Part shown: in pieces, positions 42,468 to 50,465 of the stretch
Position numbering within the stretch: position 1 is the stretch's first letter
Layout of the letters: each line of letters opens with the position of its first letter
Source: Solicola gregarius
GTDB taxonomy: Bacteria > Actinomycetota > Actinomycetes > Propionibacteriales > Nocardioidaceae
Direction of reading: 5' to 3'
Length of the DNA stretch: 64,000 bases
Assembly (NCBI RefSeq): GCF_025790165.1
Contig: NZ_CP094970.1
Coordinates: forward strand, 930,001 to 994,000
Position numbers and translations under genes: made by a program
Notes under the pieces: model-generated
Told to the model about the DNA's origin: nothing
The model's input: only the letters and a program-made list of their open reading frames with translations
The model's database searches: none

Positions 42468-42953
42468 GCCCCCGGACGAGCCGGCATGCAGCCGGCGTAC
42501 GAGCGCGTGCACCTGTTCGGCCAGCTCGGGCACGGGGCCATCGACCTCGATGCCCGGCGCGACCTCCTGGATCGGCAACGCGCGTACGGGAGACGGCTCG
42601 GCACCGAGTTCGGCTGCCCACTGCGCCATCAGCGCCGATGAGCTCGCGTACACGATGCGGCCGAGCCCGACCCACGCGTGTGCGGCCGAGCACATCGGGC
42701 AGTGCTCGCCGGAGGTGTAGACGGTAGCCGCGGGTCTCTCTTCGGGGTTCAGGTTCTCCGCCGCCCAGCGGGCGAGCTCGAACTCCGGGTGCCGGGTCTG
42801 GTCGCCGTCTGCCGTGCGGTTGCGGTCTTCCGCGCGTACGCGTCCGTCGGCGTCGACGAGCACGGAGCCGAAGGGCTCGTCGCCGGCCTCGAGCGCCTCC
42901 TCCGCGAGCTCGACGCATCTCCGCAGGTGTCGGATGTCTGTCTCATCAACCAC
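42465..42953 (-). CDS. nucleoside deaminase (guanine deaminase-like, CDA fold)
   Basis: 162 aa. Zinc site His55 and proton shuttle Glu57 in TRHPEFELA, with Cys85 and Cys88 in HCPMCSAA. HPE and PMC are the arrangement of guanine/adenosine deaminases, and EPFGSVLVDADG is the substrate strand. A guanine- or cytosine-type substrate is likely; tRNA adenosine deaminase is less likely because the basic surface is absent. It is divergent from msrA. Confidence 0.88.
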   Translation of the reverse strand: MVDETDIRHLRRCVELAEEALEAGDEPFGSVLVDADGRVRAEDRNRTADGDQTRHPEFELARWAAENLNPEERPAATVYTSGEHCPMCSAAHAWVGLGRIVYASSSALMAQWAAELGAEPSPVRALPIQEVAPGIEVDGPVPELAEQVHALVRRLHAGSSGG

Positions 42954-43012
42954 GTCGGGAAGGATAGGCGCATCTCGTTCGTTGTGCCTGGTGGACCACC
43001 TAGGAGGCGCCC

Positions 43013-43651
43013 ATGATCTTCGGTCAGGACAAGACCCGACTCGTCACCAGCGACGACGCGCTGCGGGGTCGCGACACGCGGCCGTTCGAGGTCGGCACCA
43101 CGCATGCGGTGCTGGGCACTCCGATCGAGGCCGACCCACCCGCGGGGTACCGCGTTGCCGTCTTCGGTCTCGGCTGCTTCTGGGGCGAGGAGAAGACGTT
43201 CTGGGAGATCCCGGGCGTGTGGTCGACGTCGGTCGGGTACGCCGGCGGCAGCACCCCGAACCCCACGTACGAGGAGGTCTGCTCTGCGCGCACGGGCCAC
43301 GCCGAGGTGGTGCGGGTGATCTTCGACCCCGCAGTGGTGACGTACGAGCAGCTGCTCAAGGTGTTCTGGGAGAACCACGACCCGACGCAGGGCATGCGTC
43401 AGGGAAACGACCGCGGCACGCAGTACCGGTCGTTGATCCGCACGACCAGCGACGAGCAGCAGGCGGCCGCCGAGGCGTCGCGCGCCGCGTACCAGAAGGC
43501 GATGACCGAGCGCGGCTACGGCGAGATCACCACGACGATCGAGCCGCTGCAGACGTACTACTACGCCGAGGACTACCACCAGCAGTACCTCGCCAAGAAC
43601 CCGTTCGGCTACTGCCCCATCCACGCGACGGGTGTCGAGTACGCCGGCTGA
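43013..43651 (+). CDS. msrA: peptide methionine sulfoxide reductase MsrA
   Basis: 212 aa. It reduces methionine-S-sulfoxide in proteins. Catalytic Cys55 in [10 protein letters not shown], conserved [17 protein letters not shown] and GHAEVVRV, and a resolving Cys in [10 protein letters not shown] near the end. The length with a 45-aa N-terminal extension is the common actinobacterial form. It is divergent from the deaminase. The last codons and stop lie in a perfect 17-bp tandem duplication, followed by three hairpins before the convergent ligase gene. Confidence 0.95.
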   Translation: MIFGQDKTRLVTSDDALRGRDTRPFEVGTTHAVLGTPIEADPPAGYRVAVFGLGCFWGEEKTFWEIPGVWSTSVGYAGGSTPNPTYEEVCSARTGHAEVVRVIFDPAVVTYEQLLKVFWENHDPTQGMRQGNDRGTQYRSLIRTTSDEQQAAAEASRAAYQKAMTERGYGEITTTIEPLQTYYYAEDYHQQYLAKNPFGYCPIHATGVEYAG

Positions 43652-43671
43652 CAAAGTACGCCGGCTGACAA
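43638..43671. repeat. 17-bp tandem duplication spanning the msrA stop
   Basis: AGTACGCCGGCTGACAA occurs at 43638-43654 and 43655-43671 without a mismatch. Each copy contains the TGA, so the gene end was duplicated without changing the protein. Confidence 0.85.
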
Positions 43672-43681
43672 CGAGCCGATT

Positions 43682-43748
43682 CCCGCCGAGGTACGGATTC
43701 CGGCCAATCAAGGTTGGCGGGATTGGCGGGAATCCGTACCTCGGCGGG
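43682..43748. terminator. 28-bp-stem inverted repeat between convergent msrA and ligase genes
   Basis: The arms 43682-43709 and 43721-43748 pair at 27 of 28 positions around an 11-nt loop. The outer part of the stem is CCCGCCGAGGTACGGATTCC. It is likely a bidirectional terminator, unusually long for one. Confidence 0.75.
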
Positions 43749-43770
43749 ACCTTAATATGGAAACGGGGTA

Positions 43771-43794
43771 AGGTTTGCCTTCCAAGGCAAACCT
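43771..43794. terminator. second hairpin in the msrA-ligase gap
   Basis: AGGTTTGCCTT and AAGGCAAACCT form a perfect 11-bp stem with a 2-nt centre. It resembles an iron-box half-site in composition but lies at gene 3' ends, so terminator is preferred. Confidence 0.55.
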
Positions 43795-43796
43795 CA

Positions 43797-43810
43797 GGGC
43801 GGAGCCGCCC
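43797..43810. terminator. third hairpin in the msrA-ligase gap
   Basis: GGGCGG-AG-CCGCCC lies 14 bp downstream of the ligase stop in its direction of transcription and is the closest terminator candidate for it. Confidence 0.5.
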
Positions 43811-43823
43811 GAGCGTGGCGCGG

Positions 43824-45389
43824 TCAGTTCACCTGGCGCTCCCTGCCTTCCCAGTGCGGCTTACGCAGCTCGCGCTTGAGCACCTTGCCCGTCGGCGACG
43901 TCGGCAGCGCCTCGACGAACTCCCAGCCCTTCGGGACCTTGAACTCGGCCAGGTACGCGGCGCAGTGCTTCGCTAACTGCTCGGGATCCGGGCTGGCGCC
44001 GGGACGCGGTACGACGACCGCGTGCACCTGTTCGCCGGTGCCGTCGTCGGGGACCCCGATCACAGCGCACGCGGCCACGTCATGATGGGAAGCCAACGCG
44101 TTCTCCACCTCGGTCGAGTGCACGTTGTCGCCACCGACCACGATCACGTCCTTTACCCGGTCGACCACGTAGACATAACCGGCCTCGTCGAGGTACCCGA
44201 TGTCGCCGGTGTGCACCCACCCGCCTCGAAGTACCTGTGTCGTGGCGTCGGGGTCGTTCCAGTACCCCTGCATCACCCCCGGCCCGCGCAGCAGGATCTC
44301 GCCCGGCGTGCCCGTCGGTACGTCGACGTCGTCCGCGTCAACGACCCGCAGCTCGGAATGAATGGCAGTCCTGCCCGCGGACCGGCGTTGAGGTCCGGGC
44401 CGGTGGTCCGCAGGGGTCATCAACGTGCACGACATCGTCTCCGTCATGCCGTAGACCTGGCCGAATCCGGCGTGCGGGAAGACCGCTTCGGTACGTTCCA
44501 GCAGCCGCTCGGTGATCGGTGACCCCCCGTAGAAGACGAGCCGAAGACTGTCGAGGTCGCGCCGCGCCGCGTCCGGGTGGTCCACGACCTGCTGCAGCAT
44601 CGACGGCACGACGAACATCGCCGTGATCCGGTGCGCCTCGACCATCTCGAGCACGACGGCCGGGTCGAATCTCGGCAGCGGTACGAGCGTGTTGCCGTAC
44701 TGCGAGGTCGCGAGACACGTACCAACACCCGATACATGTGACATCGGTGTCACCTGCAGGAGCCTCGTGCCCGGCCGTACGAACTCCGGAAGAGTCGCGC
44801 CGAAGGCCTGGGCCAGGCTCAACATCGAGCCGCCGGTGTGCATCACGGCCTTGGGCAGCTCCGTCGTCCCGCCGGTGTGGACGAGCGCGGCCAGCTCGTC
44901 ACCGCCGCGTCGGGCGTCGGGGACAGGGGCGGTGCCCGCGATGAGCGCCTCGAAGGCCGTCGTGTCCGCCGGCGGCGGCCCGTCCCCCATGTGGATGACC
45001 GACCGAAGGCCCGCGTACGCCGCCCTGATCTGCGGCACGAATCCCGCGAACGCGTCATCGACGAGCAGGATGCTCGTCTCGGCCTCGGCGAGCATCGGCG
45101 CCATCTCGAACGGCGCCCGCACGATGTCGACCACGTCGATCACCCCGTCGGCCCACGGGATCGCAAGCGCAGCCTCGGCGAGACGATCGGAGTTGAGACC
45201 GAGGATGCCGACGCGAGCCCCGTCGCGTACGCCCAGCTCGCGCAGCGCGCCGGCCAGCCGAGCCACTCGATCGGCCTGCTCGGTAAAGGTACGTGTCCGT
45301 TCGCCGAAGATGGTGGCGATCCCATCCGGTTGCTGCTGCAGGGCACGGTGGAGGCCCTGCGTCCAGTAGATGTCGTGTCGCGCCTTCAT
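43824..45389 (-). CDS. AMP-dependent acyl-CoA synthetase/ligase
   Basis: 521 aa, ANL superfamily. P-loop-like VHTGGTTELPKAVMHTGG (about 170-187), A5 motif QVYGMTETM (about 314-322), A7-A8 GGWVHTGDIGYLDEAGYVYV followed by VDRVKDVIVVGG, and C-terminal Lys in SPTGKVLKREL for adenylation. It is probably a medium/long-chain or aromatic acyl-CoA ligase; the substrate pocket cannot be read. It stands alone on the minus strand and converges on msrA. Confidence 0.92.
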   Translation of the reverse strand: MKARHDIYWTQGLHRALQQQPDGIATIFGERTRTFTEQADRVARLAGALRELGVRDGARVGILGLNSDRLAEAALAIPWADGVIDVVDIVRAPFEMAPMLAEAETSILLVDDAFAGFVPQIRAAYAGLRSVIHMGDGPPPADTTAFEALIAGTAPVPDARRGGDELAALVHTGGTTELPKAVMHTGGSMLSLAQAFGATLPEFVRPGTRLLQVTPMSHVSGVGTCLATSQYGNTLVPLPRFDPAVVLEMVEAHRITAMFVVPSMLQQVVDHPDAARRDLDSLRLVFYGGSPITERLLERTEAVFPHAGFGQVYGMTETMSCTLMTPADHRPGPQRRSAGRTAIHSELRVVDADDVDVPTGTPGEILLRGPGVMQGYWNDPDATTQVLRGGWVHTGDIGYLDEAGYVYVVDRVKDVIVVGGDNVHSTEVENALASHHDVAACAVIGVPDDGTGEQVHAVVVPRPGASPDPEQLAKHCAAYLAEFKVPKGWEFVEALPTSPTGKVLKRELRKPHWEGRERQVN

Positions 45390-45471
45390 GCCCCGACGAT
45401 GAGCGACGGCGCTGCCAACCCGCTGTCAGATCACTGCCGGCCACGGGTAGGTCCAGCGCAGACGGTTTGAG

Positions 45472-45759
45472 TCAGGTCAGCGGGCGTACGTCCGCCACGT
45501 CGTACTCGGACACGGACGCGGAGAGGATCGCCGCACCCTGTTCGTCGCTGGGACCGCTGCCACGGAACGCCTCGACGGCTTCTCGTGACTCCCAACGCTC
45601 GTAGATGTCGATACGCGCGGGGTCGACCACGTCGGCGCTGATCGCGAAGTCGATGCAGCCTGGCGTACTCCGCGCCTGCTCGACCACGCTCGCGCACCCC
45701 GCGAGGTACGACTCGCGATCCGCTGGGCCGACGATGAGATGTCCCGCCACGATCACCAT
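45472..45759 (-). CDS. antibiotic-biosynthesis-monooxygenase (ABM) domain protein
   Basis: 95 aa dimeric ferredoxin-like barrel: MVIVAGHLIVGPADRESYLA, STPGCIDFAISADVVDPARI and IYERWESREAVEAF. Members are cofactor-free monooxygenases or small stress proteins. It starts at ATG 45759, 51 bp from the divergent YcaQ-like gene. The function is unknown. Confidence 0.85.
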   Translation of the reverse strand: MVIVAGHLIVGPADRESYLAGCASVVEQARSTPGCIDFAISADVVDPARIDIYERWESREAVEAFRGSGPSDEQGAAILSASVSEYDVADVRPLT

Positions 45760-45796
45760 GTGCAGCTCCCCTATCGCGGTTGTCTGTTCACTCGCC

Positions 45797-45802
45797 TAGT
45801 CT
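45797..45802 (+). promoter_or_regulatory. -10 box TAGTCT of a leaderless promoter
   Basis: TAGTCT ends 7 nt before GTG 45810. It lies inside the frame of a longer in-frame reading, which decides against that start. Confidence 0.6.
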
Positions 45803-45809
45803 GCCGGAC

Positions 45810-46913
45810 GTGGCAGCACACGAACTGTCTCGCACCGATGCGCGCCGCATCGCCGTACGCGCGCAGCTGCTCGATGCCGCGCGACCCGCCGACCTGCATG
45901 AGATGGTGCGGCGCCTGAGCCTTCTCCAGGTCGACCAGACGTCCGCCATCGCCCCGAACGCCGATCTCAGCTCGTGGAGCCGCCTCGGCTCGACGTACGC
46001 ACCCGGCGACCTCGAGCGGGCACTCGCCGACGGCAGCATGGTCGAGCTGCGCGGGTTCATCCGGCCCGCGCAGGATCTTGCGCTCTACCGCGCCGACATG
46101 GCCGCCTGGCCGGGCTCGGGTGATGTCGCCGAGTGGATGCTGGCTCAGCGCGACTGGATCGACGACAACGACGCGTGCCACCGCGACATCACCGCCCGAC
46201 TCGAGCTCTCCGGCCCGCTCACCGCACGCGATATCCCGGACACCTGCATCGTGCCGTGGCGCTCGACCGGGTGGAACAACAATCGCAATGTCAGGATGAT
46301 GCTCGACCTGATGGAGCAGCGCGGCGAGATCGCGACGGCGGGCCATAAGGGCCGTGATCGCCTGTGGGACTTGGCGGTTCGTGTCTACCCCGACGACGCG
46401 GTCGTACCGGCTCCCGAGGCGCGGCTCCTACGCGATGAGACGCGGCTGCGCGCGCTCGGCATCGCGCGAGGCAAGACGACCGCGTGCCCGGTCGAGCCGA
46501 ACGACGTCGGCACCGCCGGTGAGCCCGCCGTCATCGACGGCGTCCGCGGCGAGTGGCGGGTCGACCCGGCTCAGCTCGGGCAGCCGTTCTCGGGGCGCGC
46601 CGCGCTGCTGTCGCCGCTCGATCGGCTCGTGTACGACCGCTCGCGGATGGCCGAGCTTTTCGACTTCGACTACCAGCTCGAGATGTACAAGCCCGCGGCC
46701 AAGCGACGCTGGGGCTACTTCGCGCTGCCGATCCTCTACGGCGACCGCCTGGTCGGCAAGGTGGATGCGACGGCCGACCGCAAGGCACGGGTGCTCCGGG
46801 TCGACGCGATTCATCGAGACGTCAGGTTCACCAAGACGATGACGGCCGCGATCGACCACGAGATCCGCGATCTCGCCGACTGGCTCGAGCTCGACCTCGA
46901 CCTGCCTGGTTGA
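45810..46913 (+). CDS. YcaQ-like winged-helix protein (crosslink repair glycosylase family)
   Basis: 367 aa. HTH_42/YcaQ-family pattern: opening LSRTDARRIAVRAQLLDAAR, RLSLLQVDQTSAIAPNADLS, central WNNNRNVRMMLDLMEQRGEI, and the C-terminal block LSPLDRLVYDRSRMAELFDF, YQLEMYKPAAKRRWGYFALP, GDRLVGKVDATADRK. E. coli YcaQ and Streptomyces AlkX-type relatives unhook DNA interstrand crosslinks, so DNA repair is a reasonable inference. GTG 45810 after TAGTCT indicates a leaderless mRNA. An SDR gene follows after 8 bp. Confidence 0.88.
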   Translation: MAAHELSRTDARRIAVRAQLLDAARPADLHEMVRRLSLLQVDQTSAIAPNADLSSWSRLGSTYAPGDLERALADGSMVELRGFIRPAQDLALYRADMAAWPGSGDVAEWMLAQRDWIDDNDACHRDITARLELSGPLTARDIPDTCIVPWRSTGWNNNRNVRMMLDLMEQRGEIATAGHKGRDRLWDLAVRVYPDDAVVPAPEARLLRDETRLRALGIARGKTTACPVEPNDVGTAGEPAVIDGVRGEWRVDPAQLGQPFSGRAALLSPLDRLVYDRSRMAELFDFDYQLEMYKPAAKRRWGYFALPILYGDRLVGKVDATADRKARVLRVDAIHRDVRFTKTMTAAIDHEIRDLADWLELDLDLPG

Positions 46914-46921
46914 CTCGTCCC

Positions 46922-47668
46922 ATGACACGACCGCTGACCCTGATCACCGGCGGTACGCGCGGCATCGGCGCCGCCACCGCCCTGCGCCTCGCCTCCGCCG
47001 GACACGACCTGGTGCTGGGGTACGCCCGCGATGCGGCCGCCGCCGAACAGACGGCCGCCGGCGTACGCGAGCAGGGAGTCGACTGCCTGACGGTACGCGC
47101 CGACCTGCTTGAGACGGCCGGAATCGAGGCATTGTTCGCGGCAGCGGCCGAGTGCGGCACGCCGACCGGCGTGGTCAACAACGCCGGCGCAACCTTCCAT
47201 ATCGGCCCGTTGTCCGATACGCCCGTCGACGTCGTCCGGCGCACGGTCGACCTGAACCTCACCTCCGCACTGCTCGTCGCCCGAGCCGCCGTACGTGCGT
47301 TGTCGACCTCGTTCGGCGGCCGCGGCGGCGTACTCGTGAACGTCTCGTCCGGCGCGGCCACGCTGGGCTCGCCCGGCGAGTACGTCCAGTACGCCGCCGC
47401 GAAGGCGGGAGTCGACGCAATGACGGTCGGCCTCGCGCAGGAGGTCGCCGCCGACGGTGTCCGCGTCGTCGGCGTCGCACCGGGCATTGTGCGCACCGAC
47501 ATCCACGCCGAAGCCGGCGAGCCCGACCGCGTCGAGCGAGTAGGCCCGAAGGTGCCGTTGGGCCGAGCAGGTGAGCCGGCGGAGGTCGCCGACGCGATCG
47601 CTTGGCTGCTGAGCGACGCCGCGTCGTACGTCACAGGCACGACGCTGCGGGTTGCCGGCGGCCGGTGA
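46922..47668 (+). CDS. SDR-family oxidoreductase
   Basis: 248 aa classical SDR: TGGTRGIGAATALRLASAGH (about 9-28), NNAG in GVVNNAGATFH, catalytic Ser in VNVSSGAAT, and Tyr-Lys in YVQYAAAKAGV. Absence of an Asp after the second strand (LVLGYARDA) leaves NADP possible. It starts 8 bp after the YcaQ-like stop, in the same operon. The substrate is unknown. Confidence 0.92.
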   Translation: MTRPLTLITGGTRGIGAATALRLASAGHDLVLGYARDAAAAEQTAAGVREQGVDCLTVRADLLETAGIEALFAAAAECGTPTGVVNNAGATFHIGPLSDTPVDVVRRTVDLNLTSALLVARAAVRALSTSFGGRGGVLVNVSSGAATLGSPGEYVQYAAAKAGVDAMTVGLAQEVAADGVRVVGVAPGIVRTDIHAEAGEPDRVERVGPKVPLGRAGEPAEVADAIAWLLSDAASYVTGTTLRVAGGR

Positions 47669-47710
47669 GGATCGACGGGTGCCCGTACTTCTCGCGAGTA
47701 CCGAAACCAG

Positions 47711-48457
47711 TCAGCGCTTGACTGCGGTCACCATCGCGAACGACAGGTTGGCTCCACCGTCCGCCTCGAGCATGTCGAGCACCGCCCGCTGACTGCCCGG
47801 ATCGCGCGCGTCGAGCGCCTGTGTCCAGGCCAGCCAGTCCGACCAGCCGCGCTCCTGCGCTCGACATGACGTGACGTCGACCAGACCGGTGCGCGCCCAC
47901 TGCGCACGCCACCAGTCCGGCGAGTGCCACGCGGCCGCCTCCCAGCCGACGACCTCGCGTACGTGGGCAGGACACTCCTCGTACGTCGCGAACTCTTCAC
48001 GAAGACAAGGGGTGGCGATGCCGATCCGCCCACCAGGACGCAGCACTCGCAGCAGCGACGGCAGTACCCGGTCGTCGGTGCCGAAGTACTCCCACGAGTC
48101 GATGCTGACCATGACGTCGAACTGCTCGTTGTCGTACGACAGGGAGCGTACGTCGGCATTGACGACGTGCACGAGGTCCTCGACGCCGCAGTCCGCGATC
48201 ACCTTCGTCGCGGCGGCTTCGGACACCCACAGGTCGGTCGCCCACACCTCGGCACCGAACTCCCGCGCCAGGAACACCGAGGTCGCACCGAGTCCGGACC
48301 CGAGATCGAGCACCCGTGCCCCGGGCGGAATCACCAGGTCCACGAGCAGGTCCTCGAGCAGCCAGAGCGGGTTCGGCCCCATGTCGAGCGACAGCAGCCA
48401 CTCCGGGTCGTACGTCGAGGAGCGCGGATAGTCCGTTCGCTGCCACCAGCCACTCAC
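47711..48457 (-). CDS. class I SAM-dependent methyltransferase
   Basis: 248 aa. Motif I VLDLGSGLGATSVFLAREF (about 49-67), Asp in VWATDLWVS (motif II), motif post-II HVVNADVRSLSYD, motif IV DVMVSIDSWEYFG, then VLRPGGRIGIATP. This arrangement is complete and typical of small-molecule methyltransferases; YFG and the Trp-rich middle (AAWHSPDWWRAQWARTGL) resemble the cyclopropane/phosphoethanolamine-like group. The acceptor is unknown. It is divergent from the ArsC-like gene. Confidence 0.92.
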   Translation of the reverse strand: MSGWWQRTDYPRSSTYDPEWLLSLDMGPNPLWLLEDLLVDLVIPPGARVLDLGSGLGATSVFLAREFGAEVWATDLWVSEAAATKVIADCGVEDLVHVVNADVRSLSYDNEQFDVMVSIDSWEYFGTDDRVLPSLLRVLRPGGRIGIATPCLREEFATYEECPAHVREVVGWEAAAWHSPDWWRAQWARTGLVDVTSCRAQERGWSDWLAWTQALDARDPGSQRAVLDMLEADGGANLSFAMVTAVKR

Positions 48458-48528
48458 CGGCGCATCGAAGCACGCCCCGCGCTCGGCGTCGACCGAGTTT
48501 CGTCGAATGGCCGTGAGATCGTGGCGCC

Positions 48529-48876
48529 ATGGCCGATCTGACCCTGTTCCACAATCCCCGCTGCTCGACGTCTCGGCACGCGTACGACCAGGTCGCCGGC
48601 GGCGACGCCGACGTCGTCGAGTACCTCAAGATGCCGCTCGACCGCGGCCAGTTGCTCGCGCTCATCGCGAAGCTCGAGGATCCGCCCGCCGACCTCGTGC
48701 GCAAGGACGCGTTCTTCAAGCAGCAGGGTCTGGACGCCGACCGCTACACAACACCGGAGGCGGTCGCCGACCTTCTGGTCGAGCATCCGCGGCTGATGCA
48801 GCGCCCGGTTCTCGTTCGCGGCGACCGGGCGATCATCGGCCGCCCGAAGGAGCGAGTCGCCGACTTCCTCGCTTGA
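48529..48876 (+). CDS. ArsC-family (thioredoxin-fold) arsenate-reductase-like protein
   Basis: 115 aa. Active-site Cys in LFHNPRCSTSRHAYD (Cys12), VVEYLKMPLDRGQLLALIAK, and the Arg-Pro loop LMQRPVLVRGDRAIIGRP. This matches the glutaredoxin-dependent ArsC family, of which the YffB/Spx-like members are not arsenate reductases. No arsenic genes are nearby, so arsenate reduction is uncertain. It starts 71 bp from the divergent methyltransferase gene. Confidence 0.88.
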   Translation: MADLTLFHNPRCSTSRHAYDQVAGGDADVVEYLKMPLDRGQLLALIAKLEDPPADLVRKDAFFKQQGLDADRYTTPEAVADLLVEHPRLMQRPVLVRGDRAIIGRPKERVADFLA

Positions 48877-48886
48877 CCGAGTCGCG

Positions 48887-49934
48887 TTATGGCGCGATCA
48901 GCCGATGCAGGCGCAGCGCGTCGGTGAACGTCGGCGCGCGGCTTCCGCCATCGTCCACGTCGTCGCGGATCGCGGCCCACAGCTCCGCCGTGTTGCGGGC
49001 CTCGAGCGGGAGCCCGGACCCATGAGCCGGGATCGGCACGTCGCGTACGCCCGACTCGTCCTGCAGCCGAAGCGACCACGCCGCCATCTGGGGCTGGTTG
49101 GAGCCCGGCGCGCCTCCCGGGTGACCGTCGAGCAGCAGTGTTGCGAGCTCGCCCGCGATTGCCATCGAGCGCTGCGGGCTCGGCGCACCTTCCCACATCA
49201 CGGCCGCCCCGAGCGCCGCCTCGTTGGCGCGGAACGTCAGCGTCATCGTGTCCGGCGCCGACGCTTCCACGGACGACCCGTCGTCGACCTCGTACTTCGT
49301 ACGACGCTGCGAGGTCAGCCGGGCCTCGGACTCGATGCCGCCGAGCACGTGGTCGAGCAGATCGACGAAGTGACCCGCGTGGACCTGCGAGTTCCCGGCT
49401 CGGGTGGAGTCGTCGAGGGTGTACGCGAAGGGGGCGATGATTCGACCGCCCGCACCCTTGCCGTGCGACGACCACGCCGAGACCGACTGCAGCGCGCCCA
49501 GCGCGCCGTCCTGCACCAGTCTTCGCGCCTCACGGATCGCCGGGTCGAATCTCCCCTGGAGGCCGACGAAGGTACATACCCCGGCCGGAATGCGGTCGAC
49601 GAGTGCCTCGGCCTCGTCGTGATCGAGCGCCAGCGGCCACTCGGACAGCACGTGCTTGCCCGCGGCGTACGCCTCCTCGATCAGCTCTCGGTGGTACGGC
49701 ACGCGTACCGACACGACGACGACGTCCACCTGCGGGCTCGCGGCGAGGTCGCGAGCCGACGTGTACCAGTGCTTCGCGCCGGCGCGTTCGGCACCGCGGC
49801 GGGCGGTTTCCGCACGGGTCGTCGCGACCGCCGAGACCTCGATCCCCCCGAACACTCTCGATCGCGGGCACGTGCGACCGGAACGCCCAGCCGTGATCGG
49901 GACTCGCCCCGATGATGCCGACCCGGATGACCAT
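48887..49934 (-). pseudogene. Gfo/Idh/MocA oxidoreductase, single frameshift in a C6 run
   Basis: The gene starts at ATG 49934 with AAGGGGG upstream and opens VGIIGASPDHGWAFRSHVPA. It then loses frame in CCCCCC at 49844-49849 and continues as IEVSAVATTRAETARRGAER, VVVVSVRVPYHRELIEEAYA, GKHVLSEWPLA, to the stop at 48887. With one base fewer in the run, the protein would be a complete 348-aa sugar/cyclitol dehydrogenase with Rossmann head and EKP-like motif (SEWPLA). A sequencing error in the homopolymer is possible, as is real inactivation or phase variation. Confidence 0.8.
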
Positions 49935-50009
49935 TGCTACCCCCTTCACCGTTGGTTCGAGATCTATCGAACCTAGCGGACTGCTCTCGTCCGTCATCGC
50001 GGGTGCGAC

Positions 50010-50059
50010 GAAGGAATCTGCCTTTGGCCGCACCGTCTGAGCCAAAGGCAGATTCCTTC
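50010..50059. terminator. perfect 19-bp-stem hairpin downstream of the ABM gene
   Basis: The arms 50010-50028 and 50041-50059 are perfectly complementary (GAAGGAATCTGCCTTTGGC and its reverse complement) with a 12-nt loop. It follows the ABM stop by 33 bp in the direction of transcription, closing the alcohol dehydrogenase operon. Confidence 0.75.
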
Positions 50060-50091
50060 CTCCGCCTGAGCCGACGTTGAGATGTGTCGGC

Positions 50092-50418
50092 CTAGTCGTC
50101 GAGCTCCAGCTCGGCCATTCGCGACCAACCGTCGCCGGGCATATCGACGTTGATGATGTCCGGCGTCGTCGCCAGCATCGGACGCATCGTGTCGAGCCCG
50201 GCCTGGAAGTGCGGGTTCGACACGTGATCGGCACCGGCGTCGGCATCGCGGAACGCCTCGACGAGCACGAACTCGTCGGGATCGTCGACGCTGCGTGACC
50301 AGTCGAACCAGAGGTTGCCCGGCTCGCCGCGCGTGGCCTCGGTGAACGGTCGAACGCGATCCAGCCACTCGTCGCGGTGCTCGGACTTGACCGTGAACCT
50401 GACGACGATGAAGATCAT
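50092..50418 (-). CDS. ABM-domain small monooxygenase-like protein
   Basis: 108 aa: MIFIVVRFTVKSEHRDEWLD, EATRGEPGNLWFDWSRSVDD and FVLVEAFRDADAGADHVSNP are the ABM barrel strands and helices. It follows the IclR gene by 47 bp and ends before a strong hairpin, so it is probably the last gene of the operon that begins with the alcohol dehydrogenase. Its chemical role there is unknown. Confidence 0.85.
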   Translation of the reverse strand: MIFIVVRFTVKSEHRDEWLDRVRPFTEATRGEPGNLWFDWSRSVDDPDEFVLVEAFRDADAGADHVSNPHFQAGLDTMRPMLATTPDIINVDMPGDGWSRMAELELDD

Positions 50419-50465
50419 GCTGCTCCTCCGAGTTGGGGTTGGGCGCTCGTGTCTGGCGCAGGACC

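Noticed and set aside
43771-43794. DtxR/IdeR iron box
   Set aside because: The palindrome has AGGTTTGCC-like halves but lies at the 3' ends of two convergent genes, with no promoter nearby. A terminator is more likely.
48529-48876. Arsenic resistance gene (arsC) in a resistance operon
   Set aside because: The fold matches ArsC, but no arsR, arsB or acr3 gene is near, so only family membership is claimed.
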